Source: Patescibacteria group bacterium (GTDB lineage: Bacteria; Patescibacteriota; Minisyncoccia; Minisyncoccales; RBG-13-36-15). Taken from it: 35,935 nucleotides of DNA. Under the pieces are notes generated by a model. It saw only the letters and a list, made by a program, of their open reading frames with translations. It was not told where the DNA came from and did no database searches. Both the position numbers and the translations under genes were made by a program. Positions 7,995-15,270 of the stretch are shown in pieces (the first letter of the stretch is position 1; each line of letters opens with the position of its first letter). The DNA lies in the NCBI GenBank assembly GCA_018609195.1, contig JAHCSE010000026.1:1-35935 (forward strand). Direction: 5' to 3'.

Positions 7995-8843
7995 ATGAAA
8001 AATAAGCGGGAGCGTCTTGTATTCGTCCCCAAATTTAATAGGTCCATATCGGGCTGGTCTGTCAAATTTATAAGAAAGAACCTCTGGCGATTACATTGTC
8101 AGGGGGATTTTGATGATATGTTCCAGGAGGCATATCTCATATTTCTTGTTTGTGCTAAGAAATATGGGGGTGGTTGTGCCAAAAATGGGGCGCATTTCAT
8201 GGCGCTCTATAAGAGAGCGTTTATAAATCATTTTACAGATCTCACTAAGAAAGCGTCTAAGGATCGAGAATTATTGATCTCTAATATCAGTGAGCGGGAT
8301 GGCAAAGAGGTAAATTGTTTTGACATGATGCCAGGATCCTTACCGAACGAAGGTGAGATGAGGACGTATATTCGACAGTGTCCAAAACCAATGCAGATGT
8401 TTATTGCTGCAATGGAGTCAGGATTAATTTCACAGACCCTTCAAGCCGATGCCAAGAAAAGAGGGGTATCGGTCAAGCAACAGTATCTTGGAAAGAATCG
8501 CATAGCACGGATTATTTTCCAGGGAGATCCAAAAGATTTGGAGGTGAAAAGACACAATGGGATCCCAAATGATGCCATAATCCAAATGCTAAAGGAAGGT
8601 AATCAACGCCGTCAGGGAACCAAGGCATATGTTCGCTATTCGCTGTACGAAGACGGAATGACGGTTGTGGAGTATATCGCTGCTGGCAAGAAAAGCGGTA
8701 TGTGCACCGTTCGCGGAAACATCCATGCCGATATGAAGCGGGGGAATATTTCTCTTAAGATCCCAAAACAGAGACCAGGATTGACAGCTTTGGATTTGTT
8801 GCGATTTACGAAGCAGCGGTTACGAATAGTTGTTGGTTCCTGA
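7995..8843 (+). CDS. sigma-factor-like protein with a phage C-terminal DNA-binding domain
   Basis: A 282-residue product. Residues about 36-90 (DFDDMFQEAYLIFLVCAKKY, then HFMALYKRAFINHFTDL) resemble sigma-70 region 2: the D-L-x-Q-E-x-x-x-x-L core-binding helix followed by a helix with aromatic residues. No canonical region 4 follows. Residues 192-256 instead form a domain (NDAIIQMLKEGNQ...LYEDGMTVVEYI...DMKRGNISLK) that is closely repeated in the next gene. It may direct host RNA polymerase to phage promoters, or be a sigma-derived replication or transcription protein. A GGTG-rich stretch precedes ATG 7995. Confidence 0.6.
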   Translation: MKNKRERLVFVPKFNRSISGWSVKFIRKNLWRLHCQGDFDDMFQEAYLIFLVCAKKYGGGCAKNGAHFMALYKRAFINHFTDLTKKASKDRELLISNISERDGKEVNCFDMMPGSLPNEGEMRTYIRQCPKPMQMFIAAMESGLISQTLQADAKKRGVSVKQQYLGKNRIARIIFQGDPKDLEVKRHNGIPNDAIIQMLKEGNQRRQGTKAYVRYSLYEDGMTVVEYIAAGKKSGMCTVRGNIHADMKRGNISLKIPKQRPGLTALDLLRFTKQRLRIVVGS

Positions 8844-8864
8844 TAACGTTGTCGTACGTTTGTG

Positions 8865-8870
8865 TATAAT
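8865..8870 (+). promoter_or_regulatory. possible -10 promoter element
   Basis: TATAAT, preceded by TGTG, lies in the 77-base gap ahead of the acidic protein gene, 50 bases upstream of its ATG. No good -35 hexamer is present at 16-18 bases, so if it is a promoter it would need an activator or a phage-specific factor. It could be chance AT richness. Confidence 0.3.
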
Positions 8871-8920
8871 GTATATACGATTAATAATGACATAGGACTG
8901 GTAGGAGGAAGGATTCGACT

Positions 8921-9589
8921 ATGAATAGTAAAAAGATAGAAGACATCCTCTGTGAAGCAACAGGTATTAAGCAGGGAAGGAAAGAGTCCAGAACACACTT
9001 TCTGGAGCGTTTGGCTATTGAGGGGAACAAACTCTCTGATTCGGATTGGGAAAACTTACCAGAGCCCGTTACGGATTGGCTGAACAAAGCCATCGCTGCT
9101 GTAAAGGAAGAGGAGGAAGTTGTGGAGTTTGAAAACGTTAACGAGTCTGATCTTGAACCTGATCCCGAAGAGGATGAGGAAGAGGAAGAGGAAGAGGGTG
9201 AAGAAGAAGAAGACGATGAGCAACCTTCTGAAGAAGAAGACGATGAAGAAGGTGATGAACCTGAAGAGGAAGAAAAGGAGACGAAAGTGGCAACCAAGAA
9301 GTCCAAGAAGAAGGCGACGAGCAGCAAGGCCAAAAAGTCAGCTGAGAAGAAGACAAGTGTTGGCAAGCCTGGTCGTCCTGCTCAATTCTCCAATGATGCG
9401 ATCATTCACTTGAAAGTGAAGGAGAACCCACGCCGACCAGGGACAGCTGCATTCAAGAAGTTCGCTCTCTATAAAGAGGGCATGAAAGTGTCTGCGTACA
9501 TCAAGGCTGGTGGTGGACGCGGAAACATCCGGACGGACGTAAAACGTGGAAATGTTTCCGTTGAGGAGCTGAAGAAGAAAAAGTCCTGA
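8921..9589 (+). CDS. tripartite acidic/basic putative DNA-binding protein
   Basis: A 222-residue product with an excellent ribosome site (GTAGGAGGAAGG). Residues 1-62 are a helical domain (EDILCEATGI, LPEPVTDWLNKA). Residues 63-121 are almost entirely Glu/Asp. Residues 122-148 are Lys-rich (KKSKKKATSSKAKKSAEKK), like a histone tail. Residues 158-217 repeat the C-terminal domain of the upstream sigma-like protein (NDAII, NPRRPGTAAF, LYKEGMKVSAYI, DVKRGNVSVE). It may be a nucleoid-like or DNA-mimic protein. The function is inferred only from composition and the shared domain. Confidence 0.7.
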   Translation: MNSKKIEDILCEATGIKQGRKESRTHFLERLAIEGNKLSDSDWENLPEPVTDWLNKAIAAVKEEEEVVEFENVNESDLEPDPEEDEEEEEEEGEEEEDDEQPSEEEDDEEGDEPEEEEKETKVATKKSKKKATSSKAKKSAEKKTSVGKPGRPAQFSNDAIIHLKVKENPRRPGTAAFKKFALYKEGMKVSAYIKAGGGRGNIRTDVKRGNVSVEELKKKKS

Positions 9590-9601
9590 TCTGAGGTCTT
9601 G

Positions 9602-10489
9602 ATGACGTTTAAAAAGAGCCAGCTGAGGCGGTTCTTCTGGTGGATGAAAGAACGGCACGCTATTTATTTACGTCGGAGCATCACTAAGAGACCGTTTCCT
9701 TGGACAAAAGACAAGATACTCCAAACGTATAGGTTCTGCAATGTTTTTCGTGAACTGGACAGGACCACTATCTGGATCCGAGAAAACTGGCGGGAGCCTT
9801 ATGCAGACCATCCAATGCTTTGGTTTGCTATGGCTCTTGCCAGACAGATAAACTTCATCGACACGTTGGCTGAGTTTGGATTTCCAGAGAAGTGGGATCC
9901 TGCTCGGCTGATGAAGTTGATCGAAGACCGACGAGAACGGGGAGAGAAGGCATATACTGGAGCATACATGTTGACTGGAACTCTTGGTGGTCCAAAATCT
10001 GGTCAGACCGCTTTTAAGATACTTGATGTGTTGTACCATGATCCTCCGCCGTTTGTCCAAGGTGGTCTTTCGTCGGTGACGCAAGTTGTGACCTTACAAG
10101 AAGCGTGGAACCAGTTTCGTGGTCGGCCAGGGTTTGGTTCGTTTATAGCCTATGAGGTTGTGACGGATTTAAGACACACGCGGTATCTCCGAGGCGCAAC
10201 GGACATCATGACTTGGGCGAATCCAGGTCCTGGGGCTATCCGTGGCCTTCATAGAGTTGCTGGTCGTCGTATTAAGGGAAGGTATCGCCGCGATAGAGAA
10301 CCATTACCACGTGACCAAGCCATCGATGAAATGCGAAAGCTTCTTTCATTGAGTGGTAAGTTTCTTCCAGATGATTTTCCTGTTCTTGAAATGCGAGAAA
10401 TCGAACATTCGCTTTGTGAACATGATAAGTATGAACGTGTTCGATTAGGAGAAGGAAAAATGAGAGCAAGATTTTATCCACCATCGTAA
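9602..10489 (+). CDS. HMUDK-helical/aGPT-Pplase superfamily protein, putative thymine-hypermodification enzyme
   Basis: A 295-residue product. The N-terminal signature is FFWWMKERHAIYLRR (residues 11-25), then PFPWTKDKILQTYRFCNVF and RELDRTT (32-56). The C-terminal half has GFGSFIAYEVVTDL and ANPGPGAIRGLHRVAGR, the pattern of an HhH DNA-glycosylase-derived fold. This matches the superfamily that includes the helical domain of 5-hydroxymethyl-dU DNA kinase and the alpha-glutamyl/putrescinyl-thymine pyrophosphorylases (amino acid:DNA transferases) of phages with hypermodified thymine. No P-loop kinase is fused, so it resembles the transferase or stand-alone helical form. ATG 9602 follows TGAGG; the upstream TTG at 9599 is adjacent. 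Confidence 0.7.
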   Translation: MTFKKSQLRRFFWWMKERHAIYLRRSITKRPFPWTKDKILQTYRFCNVFRELDRTTIWIRENWREPYADHPMLWFAMALARQINFIDTLAEFGFPEKWDPARLMKLIEDRRERGEKAYTGAYMLTGTLGGPKSGQTAFKILDVLYHDPPPFVQGGLSSVTQVVTLQEAWNQFRGRPGFGSFIAYEVVTDLRHTRYLRGATDIMTWANPGPGAIRGLHRVAGRRIKGRYRRDREPLPRDQAIDEMRKLLSLSGKFLPDDFPVLEMREIEHSLCEHDKYERVRLGEGKMRARFYPPS

Positions 10490-10540
10490 TTTAAGCGTAA
10501 GTTTTTATCGTATAGTGGTGTAGGTACGGAGAAAAAGTCA

Positions 10541-10585
10541 ATGGAATTAACGTCGGCATCGTTGTCATTTTGTACATATCACTAG
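10541..10585 (+). CDS. 14-residue leader peptide ORF
   Basis: ATG 10541 has a GGAG nine bases upstream (10528-10531) and encodes MELTSASLSFCTYH, ending at TAG 10583-10585. The frame runs through the whole left arm of the hairpin at 10567-10605 and stops in its loop. A translating ribosome would therefore open the hairpin and free the next gene's start codon. Its role as a regulatory leader is inferred from this geometry. Confidence 0.45.
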   Translation: MELTSASLSFCTYH

Positions 10586-10605
10586 GAGGGTGATATGTAC
10601 AAAAT
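10567..10605 (+). promoter_or_regulatory. 16-bp perfect hairpin controlling a start codon
   Basis: Bases 10567-10582 and 10590-10605 are perfect reverse complements, separated by the 7-base loop TAGGAGG (10583-10589). The loop is the Shine-Dalgarno of the following 41-aa gene, and that gene's ATG (10595-10597) is inside the right stem. There is no T-tract, so it is not a terminator. It should block the start codon while displaying the ribosome site. As DNA it could also bind a dimeric protein. Confidence 0.7.
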
Positions 10606-10720
10606 AAGAAACTGGTTTTTGGATGCACCGTGGCCAATCGGTGCGGTTATTTTTCTTACGCCATTTGTTTTGCTCGGTCTAGGCATCGGGGTCGGGCTGG
10701 ACATCGGTTGCGCTTTGTAG
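10595..10720 (+). CDS. small membrane protein (41 aa)
   Basis: The start lies in the hairpin stem with AGGAGGG upstream. The product MYKIRNWFLDAPW begins with a short basic segment. One transmembrane helix follows (about residues 15-37: IGAVIFLTPFVLLGLGIGVG), then a short LDIGCAL end. Positive residues before the helix suggest an N-in orientation. Function unknown. Its expression seems tightly controlled at translation. Confidence 0.6.
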   Translation: MYKIRNWFLDAPWPIGAVIFLTPFVLLGLGIGVGLDIGCAL

Positions 10721-10739
10721 GGAGGATGAAGACGTACTC

Positions 10740-11438
10740 GTGGTTGTAGAAGTCATCAAATCAAAAGTTAGTTGGCCTCGGTGCCCTAACCGGCCATCTT
10801 TTGATATCTACCACCGTCCGGAGACGACGGATCTGGATCTGGTGAAGGCAATACCAAATGAGAATGAAAAGTTAGGTCTGAACTCTGATGACATCGTATT
10901 GGATCTTGGCGCACATATTGGTGGGTTTTCAAAGTGGGTATTGGTATGTGGAGTCAAGTCTGTCATTTGTGTAGAACCATATCTTCCTAACTTCAGATTG
11001 CTCAGAAGAAATTTAGGGAAGGAGTTTTCAGCAACGTTAAATTATGCTGCGTGTGTCCAAGGATGGGGGAGCGGTAAAGAGTGTAAGCTGTATGTTGCCG
11101 GTGGGCGTAGTGAAGGGCGACACAGCCTTATTGCGAAGAATAACCGACCTTATAGGACGGTTCCATCAGTGGGCTTTCTGGATCTTCTGTACCAGCATAA
11201 ACCATCGGTCGTAAAAATAGATATAGAGGGAAGCGAATTCCTACTTGAAAGTGATCTTTCGTCTCTTCCTTTGGATACCAAGAAGTTGTCGATTGAATTT
11301 CACAAGATGAATAAGGATTCTTTAAAGCGTTCCTTAGATATTGTGAAATCGTTGGTGATTCAGGGATTTTCAACGGAACGTGAACCAAGATTTACAAAAC
11401 AGTGGCGTAATACCGTTGGTGTTTGGGTGCGACAATGA
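10740..11438 (+). CDS. FkbM-family methyltransferase
   Basis: A 232-residue product. Motif I is VLDLGAHIGGFSKWV (residues about 53-67), strand 2 is VICVEPYLPNFRLLRRN, and the late VVKIDIEGSEFLLE is the diagnostic FkbM motif. The family O-methylates sugars and natural products, so with GT61 and GT-A enzymes nearby it may methylate a glycan or a DNA-linked sugar. The GTG start follows GGAGG by 14 bases, which is long. No better start exists. The end overlaps the acyl-carrier-like gene by ATGA. Confidence 0.8.
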   Translation: MVVEVIKSKVSWPRCPNRPSFDIYHRPETTDLDLVKAIPNENEKLGLNSDDIVLDLGAHIGGFSKWVLVCGVKSVICVEPYLPNFRLLRRNLGKEFSATLNYAACVQGWGSGKECKLYVAGGRSEGRHSLIAKNNRPYRTVPSVGFLDLLYQHKPSVVKIDIEGSEFLLESDLSSLPLDTKKLSIEFHKMNKDSLKRSLDIVKSLVIQGFSTEREPRFTKQWRNTVGVWVRQ

Positions 11439-11716
11439 CGCGGAATGAACTCACAGAAAAACTTCGTCGAATTGTTTCTATACATCTTGGTGTTCCTGAA
11501 CACATGGTTATAGAAACCTCCGAAATGGAAGACGATCTTGGTGCCGACGATCTTGATATGATAGAGCTTATCATGGATTGTGAACTTGTTTTCAATATAG
11601 AGATCCCAGAAGAAGAATTTGGTGATGAATGGAAAACGTTCAAGGATCTAGTCGATGTGATCGCTTCAAAACAGGTTGGTAGGGATCCTGTTATTAAAGT
11701 AGATCAGAAGGAATAA
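11435..11716 (+). CDS. acyl-carrier-protein-like protein lacking the carrier serine
   Basis: A 93-residue acidic four-helix protein with ACP hallmarks: LTEKLRRIVSIHLGV, the loop MEDDLGADDLDMIELIM, then LVFNIEIPEEEFGDEWKTFKDLVDVI. In genuine ACPs the motif is D-S-L, where the serine carries 4'-phosphopantetheine. Here it is D38-D39-L40 (GAC GAT CTT), so the prosthetic group cannot be attached at the normal position. It may be a scaffold or a protein that presents a substrate differently. It sits between a methyltransferase and a radical SAM gene, both translationally close. Confidence 0.8.
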   Translation: MTRNELTEKLRRIVSIHLGVPEHMVIETSEMEDDLGADDLDMIELIMDCELVFNIEIPEEEFGDEWKTFKDLVDVIASKQVGRDPVIKVDQKE

Positions 11717-11721
11717 ACGTG

Positions 11722-12705
11722 ATGGGAACCTATCATCAAGAACGTCCAAACACAATCAAGGTCGAATTGACCGAAGGATGCAATCTATACTGCCAGATGT
11801 GTGGTCTTCGTGGGATCCGTGAAAAGCCAGGTGGTCCATACCTGTTCATGGGTCTAGACATGGCGAGAGTAATATCTCGACGAATATCAAAGGCTGGATG
11901 GAACAGCAAGATTGAATTCACGATGCGAGGTGAACCTTTACTGAACCCAGATACGGCCAGGATCATCAGAATCTTCCGAAAGGATCTCCCAAATACACAT
12001 ATCATGGTGACGAGCAACGGGATCCCTCTGCTACGGAAACCTGGTGTCTTCAAAAATCTGGATCGGTTATTTCATTGTGGTCTGAACATCTTGGCGATGG
12101 ATTGTTATGAAGCATCCAAAAAGACTGAGGCACAAGTTCGGCAGTATAGAGACGTTCCCGTGACCGACTATCCTGGTGGCCCATCACCGTATAGTAAGGT
12201 CAAAGCGTCTGTGCAACGTATCATCTTGATTGAAGATTTCGAGAAGGCAGCAATTGAGGCGTCGAGACTTGGAAACAAAATCGTCAATAACCACTGCGGT
12301 GCTGGAGCACCACAACTTGAGGAACCCTTGGCCAAGAGATGTGCCAGACCGTTTAGAGAATTGGTTTTTCGGTTCGATGGTAATGTTCTTCTGTGTTGCA
12401 ACTCTTGGCGTGGTTTATATAAGTGTGGGGACGTTGAGGATTACGAATCAGTTGACGATCTTTGGAACAATGCTGCGTTCATGGCTGCCCGTCGTAAGCT
12501 ATATCACAAGGATCGGGACTTTGGTGAGTGTGCTGGTTGTGACAATACATCGTTCCGTGTCGGGTTGCTCCCAGACTATAGAGGGCAGAAGAAGTTGAGG
12601 AAACCAAATCTTGAAGACGAGAAAGCAATTCACCGCGCCATGAAAGGTGGTCCTTGGACAGAGCCAGTTCTCCGTCCTTGGGAGAGTGAGGAAAAGGAAG
12701 ATTAG
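11722..12705 (+). CDS. radical SAM/SPASM-type enzyme
   Basis: A 327-residue product. EGCNLYCQMC near residue 20 supplies the Cx3Cx2C that binds the 4Fe-4S cluster and SAM. FTMRGEPLLNPD is the usual GGEPLL-like strand. The C-terminal part (CARPFRELVFRFDG, VLLCCNSWRG, YKCGDVEDY, FGECAGCDN) supplies seven cysteines of an auxiliary-cluster SPASM-like domain. Such enzymes modify peptides, sugars or cofactors by radical chemistry; related radical SAM enzymes act in phage thymine hypermodification. The substrate here is unknown. ATG 11722 follows AGAAGGA; GTG 11719 is adjacent. Confidence 0.8.
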   Translation: MGTYHQERPNTIKVELTEGCNLYCQMCGLRGIREKPGGPYLFMGLDMARVISRRISKAGWNSKIEFTMRGEPLLNPDTARIIRIFRKDLPNTHIMVTSNGIPLLRKPGVFKNLDRLFHCGLNILAMDCYEASKKTEAQVRQYRDVPVTDYPGGPSPYSKVKASVQRIILIEDFEKAAIEASRLGNKIVNNHCGAGAPQLEEPLAKRCARPFRELVFRFDGNVLLCCNSWRGLYKCGDVEDYESVDDLWNNAAFMAARRKLYHKDRDFGECAGCDNTSFRVGLLPDYRGQKKLRKPNLEDEKAIHRAMKGGPWTEPVLRPWESEEKED

Positions 12706-13782
12706 ATGCGTCTAAAAGTAGGTTATATGTCTGATTCGTTTTTCTTGAAATATTCAAAATATGGTGAATCATGTATAGATTGTTTTCCTCCGTTAAATTT
12801 GGAAGATGAACCTGATGCGCATGCTTTCACCGACTCATTGGTTTCACATCATTATTCGTTAAATCATCGCGCCGCCGTGCCTTTTGTTTATGAGATTCCC
12901 AACGCTACTGTAGCAACGACACAAAACTTAGTTTTTGATGACGAGTATTTTTATCTGGACTCGTACCATAACGAGGGATTGATGAAGACGATTGTTCCGG
13001 TGCCTCCGGTATTTGGTCCGTTGGAGAACGGTACGATCCATTGCGATATTTCTACGTTAGACCAAAGCGAGTACGGAGGCGCTGCGATTATGTTTATAGG
13101 GCCTCACTCTTCAAATTATCACCATTGGTTGTTGGAAGTTTTACCTCGTCTATGGATCTTGGATGAGTTCCCTGAATACAAAGACCTGCCGTTGATAATG
13201 TCGAATATGGATCGCTCTTTCCAAGGAGAGACATTGATGAAGGTCTGGAAAGTACCGATGCGTGGTACAGTCAGTCATGACGGAGTGTTAAGAGTTGGTA
13301 AGTTAATTTTCTCATCCATGATGGCACCCGGTGGTCATTCCAGAGTACAACTTGATTGGCTCCGTTCTAGGTTCCTTCCTAGGACTGGGAAACTGGAACG
13401 GATGATCTATGTCTCACGCCGGGATGAAGTGAACCGTCGGAGTGCTTCAAACGAAGATGAACTGATTAGGAAGATACGAGAGGTGGGTTTTGAGGATGTT
13501 GTGTTGACTGGGATGCCTCATGAAGATCAGGTTGAATTATTTGTTGATGCCAAGATTGTGATGGGTATCCATGGTGCAGGAATCACCAATCATATATTTG
13601 CTCCGGAGGGTGCGCACGTAATAGAATTCCATCCATATGACTATACAAATCGAGTATATTTTTTCACAAGCAATTTGCTAAACCAAACGTATCAATTTGT
13701 TATTTGTGAGCGCGACCTGTCTGGTAATCTATGCTTGCCAATAGACAGGATATTGAAATGCATAGAACGAGTGTCCAAATAG
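12706..13782 (+). CDS. GT61-family glycosyltransferase
   Basis: A 358-residue product beginning directly after the radical SAM stop. The conserved block SSNYHHWLLEVLPRLWIL, the later MIYVSRRDEVNRRSASNED, and VMGIHGAGITNHIFAP with HVIEFHP are characteristic of the GT61/DUF563 family (xylosyl- and N-acetylglucosaminyltransferase relatives). It would transfer a sugar from a nucleotide donor; the acceptor is unknown. It could be host surface glycan, a phage protein or modified DNA. Confidence 0.8.
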   Translation: MRLKVGYMSDSFFLKYSKYGESCIDCFPPLNLEDEPDAHAFTDSLVSHHYSLNHRAAVPFVYEIPNATVATTQNLVFDDEYFYLDSYHNEGLMKTIVPVPPVFGPLENGTIHCDISTLDQSEYGGAAIMFIGPHSSNYHHWLLEVLPRLWILDEFPEYKDLPLIMSNMDRSFQGETLMKVWKVPMRGTVSHDGVLRVGKLIFSSMMAPGGHSRVQLDWLRSRFLPRTGKLERMIYVSRRDEVNRRSASNEDELIRKIREVGFEDVVLTGMPHEDQVELFVDAKIVMGIHGAGITNHIFAPEGAHVIEFHPYDYTNRVYFFTSNLLNQTYQFVICERDLSGNLCLPIDRILKCIERVSK

Positions 13783-13796
13783 AAAAGGAGACGATG

Positions 13797-14168
13797 ATGT
13801 CAGAGAAAGTCAATTACGAAGACATGACGAAAGAGGAGATTGAGCAGCACGTGCTCGATGCTCATGGTGAAAACCTTAACACGAGCAGCATGACGAAAGA
13901 CCAAATGATCGCTGAAGCGGTTGTGTTGGACGAAGCAGCAGAGGCTGGATCTGACGCCGAAACTGATCCGGATGATGCTTCTGAAGAGTCTTCCGACGAA
14001 GGTGGCGAAAACGGAGAGGAAGAGGATGATACGGAAGGTGAAGAATCGGAAGCTGAACCCGAAACTGAAGATGAAGGTGACACTGATAAGCCTGAAGATG
14101 AACCAGGCGATGATTCCGCAAGCGGACCGAGTGATGCAGATCCAAAAGGAAGATCCTTGGGAGGATAA
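13797..14168 (+). CDS. acidic protein with a SAP/HeH-like N-terminus
   Basis: A 123-residue product. ATG 13797 lies six bases after AGGAG. Residues about 8-45 (EDMTKEEIEQHVLDAHGENL, then MTKDQMIAEAVVL) resemble the short SAP/HeH helix-extended loop-helix and the repeats in the SSB tail of this phage. Residues 46-115 are nearly all Asp/Glu/Ser/Gly and likely disordered. It ends GRSLGG, just before a terminator. It might bind or mimic DNA. Function unknown. Confidence 0.65.
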   Translation: MSEKVNYEDMTKEEIEQHVLDAHGENLNTSSMTKDQMIAEAVVLDEAAEAGSDAETDPDDASEESSDEGGENGEEEDDTEGEESEAEPETEDEGDTDKPEDEPGDDSASGPSDADPKGRSLGG

Positions 14169-14188
14169 CACGCCCCCGCTTAAACTTG

Positions 14189-14229
14189 GAAGTGTGGATT
14201 ATAGAAGTCCACACTTCTTCTTTTCTTTG
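14189..14229 (+). terminator. rho-independent terminator
   Basis: GAAGTGTGGA (14189-14198) and TCCACACTTC (14208-14217) form a perfect 10-bp stem with a 9-base loop, followed by the T-rich TTCTTTTCTTTG. It closes the transcription unit ending with the acidic protein and lies only 14 bases before the glycosyltransferase start, so it could also act as an attenuator. Confidence 0.8.
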
Positions 14230-14242
14230 TTGGGATTTTGGA

Positions 14243-15013
14243 GTGAGTCTGAAAATATTCGTTCACACTGTTGGTCGTATAGACATACAGTACACAATCG
14301 CGCGGTTTCCAGAAGATGTCTTGGAACAAACGTGGTTGGTGGTTCAAGAGACGGAGGCGGATGAATATGAATATCCTCGGTTGATGGTGTTGCCTTCCGA
14401 GATCACAATGCTCAGTCCCACTCGGCAGTATATTCTTGAAAATGCAGGATCTGAGAAGATCGTTATGATGGATGACGATCTATATTTTTACAGACGGAAG
14501 GGAAAGAATGATTGGCACCTTCATTACTGTACCCCAGAAGATTTTGCCGATATGTTTTCCATTATTGAAGATTGGTTGGATGATTTTGTTCATTGTGGGA
14601 TCAGTTCTAGAGAAGGCAATAATCATGTAGAGACATTACACAAAGACATCGGTCGTATGCAACGAGTGCTTGCGTATAATGTCCCCAAGGTCTTGAAAGT
14701 TGGGGCGAGATTTGACAGGATTGATTGCAAGCAAGATTTTGACATGACACTTCAGTTGCTTCGTGAGGGGTTTCCGAATCGTATCTCTTATGAATTTGCT
14801 CAGGGTCAGTCTAGAGGATCACAATTTGAAGGGGGATGTGCGTTATACCGTGATAAGGAAATGATGGAGCGCTGTGCTCATGAACTTCATGATTTTCACC
14901 CAGACTTTGTGACCGTTGTGGAAAAGAAGACAAAGAGCGCATGGAAGGATTTTGATAACGTGCGAGTAGATGTCCGCATCGGATGGAAGAAGGCATTTGA
15001 AAGCAGTCAATAA
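14243..15013 (+). CDS. TET-associated-type glycosyltransferase (TAGT), putative DNA-base glycosyltransferase
   Basis: A 256-residue GT-A enzyme from GTG 14243. The start is chosen because the first strand (LKIFVHTVGR) begins there. SPTRQYILENA (58-68) and the metal-binding VMMDDDLYF (74-82) match the TAGT family. Further hallmarks are GISSREGNN, the FDRI and QDFDMTLQLLREG block (157-177), FEGGCALYR (195-203) and HPDFVTVVEKKTK (219-231). TAGTs occur in phages beside TET/JBP dioxygenases or other base-modifying enzymes and are predicted to glycosylate hydroxymethylated bases in DNA. No TET-like dioxygenase is seen here, so the acceptor could be hydroxymethyluracil. Confidence 0.75.
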   Translation: MSLKIFVHTVGRIDIQYTIARFPEDVLEQTWLVVQETEADEYEYPRLMVLPSEITMLSPTRQYILENAGSEKIVMMDDDLYFYRRKGKNDWHLHYCTPEDFADMFSIIEDWLDDFVHCGISSREGNNHVETLHKDIGRMQRVLAYNVPKVLKVGARFDRIDCKQDFDMTLQLLREGFPNRISYEFAQGQSRGSQFEGGCALYRDKEMMERCAHELHDFHPDFVTVVEKKTKSAWKDFDNVRVDVRIGWKKAFESSQ

Positions 15014-15090
15014 TGGTTGATAGATTTATAAATATTGAGGAAACGCCTAAGAAACAGTATAGGGTCTATAGGGGTGAGGTATTATGCTGA
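15013..15090 (+). CDS. possible 25-residue peptide
   Basis: ATG 15013 overlaps the previous TAA by one base and encodes MVDRFINIEETPKKQYRVYR...C, ending in TGA that overlaps the next small gene. It has no ribosome site beyond coupling and no recognisable motif. It may only provide coupling to the next start. Confidence 0.3.
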   Translation: MVDRFINIEETPKKQYRVYRGEVLC

Positions 15091-15218
15091 GGGCTAAGAG
15101 GCGGCGGATCATCAATAATGCGCAGAGAGTGGTGTTTACGACTTTTCTCATATTCTTTTCTGTTACAGGTGTTCTCTGGTGGATGGACTTTGTCTTTGAA
15201 TTGGTAAAGGGAATATAG
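15084..15218 (+). CDS. small membrane protein (44 aa)
   Basis: ATG 15084 follows GGGGTGAGG. The product starts with a strongly basic segment (MLRAKRRRIINNAQR). One transmembrane helix follows (residues about 16-37: VVFTTFLIFFSVTGVLWW), then a short MDFVFELVKGI tail. Orientation is predicted N-in. Function unknown. Confidence 0.55.
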   Translation: MLRAKRRRIINNAQRVVFTTFLIFFSVTGVLWWMDFVFELVKGI

Positions 15219-15229
15219 GAAGCTTGATA

Positions 15230-15256
15230 TTGACATCTTGGGTTATGTGGTATGAG
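15230..15256 (+). promoter_or_regulatory. possible sigma-70 promoter ahead of the thymidylate-synthase homologue
   Basis: A perfect TTGACA (15230-15235) is followed after 15 bases by TATGAG (15251-15256), four of six matches to TATAAT. The spacing is short of the preferred 17, so activity is uncertain. It lies just upstream of the ribosome site of the gene at 15271. Confidence 0.3.
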
Positions 15257-15270
15257 AAAGGGAGATTGAT

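Noticed and set aside
9120-9413. Long alternative-frame ORFs of K/R- or S-rich composition inside the acidic protein gene, on both strands
   Set aside because: They are shadows of GAA/GAG/GAT-rich codons that create open frames rich in Lys/Arg or Ser. The same occurs at 13862-14364 and 23490-24359.
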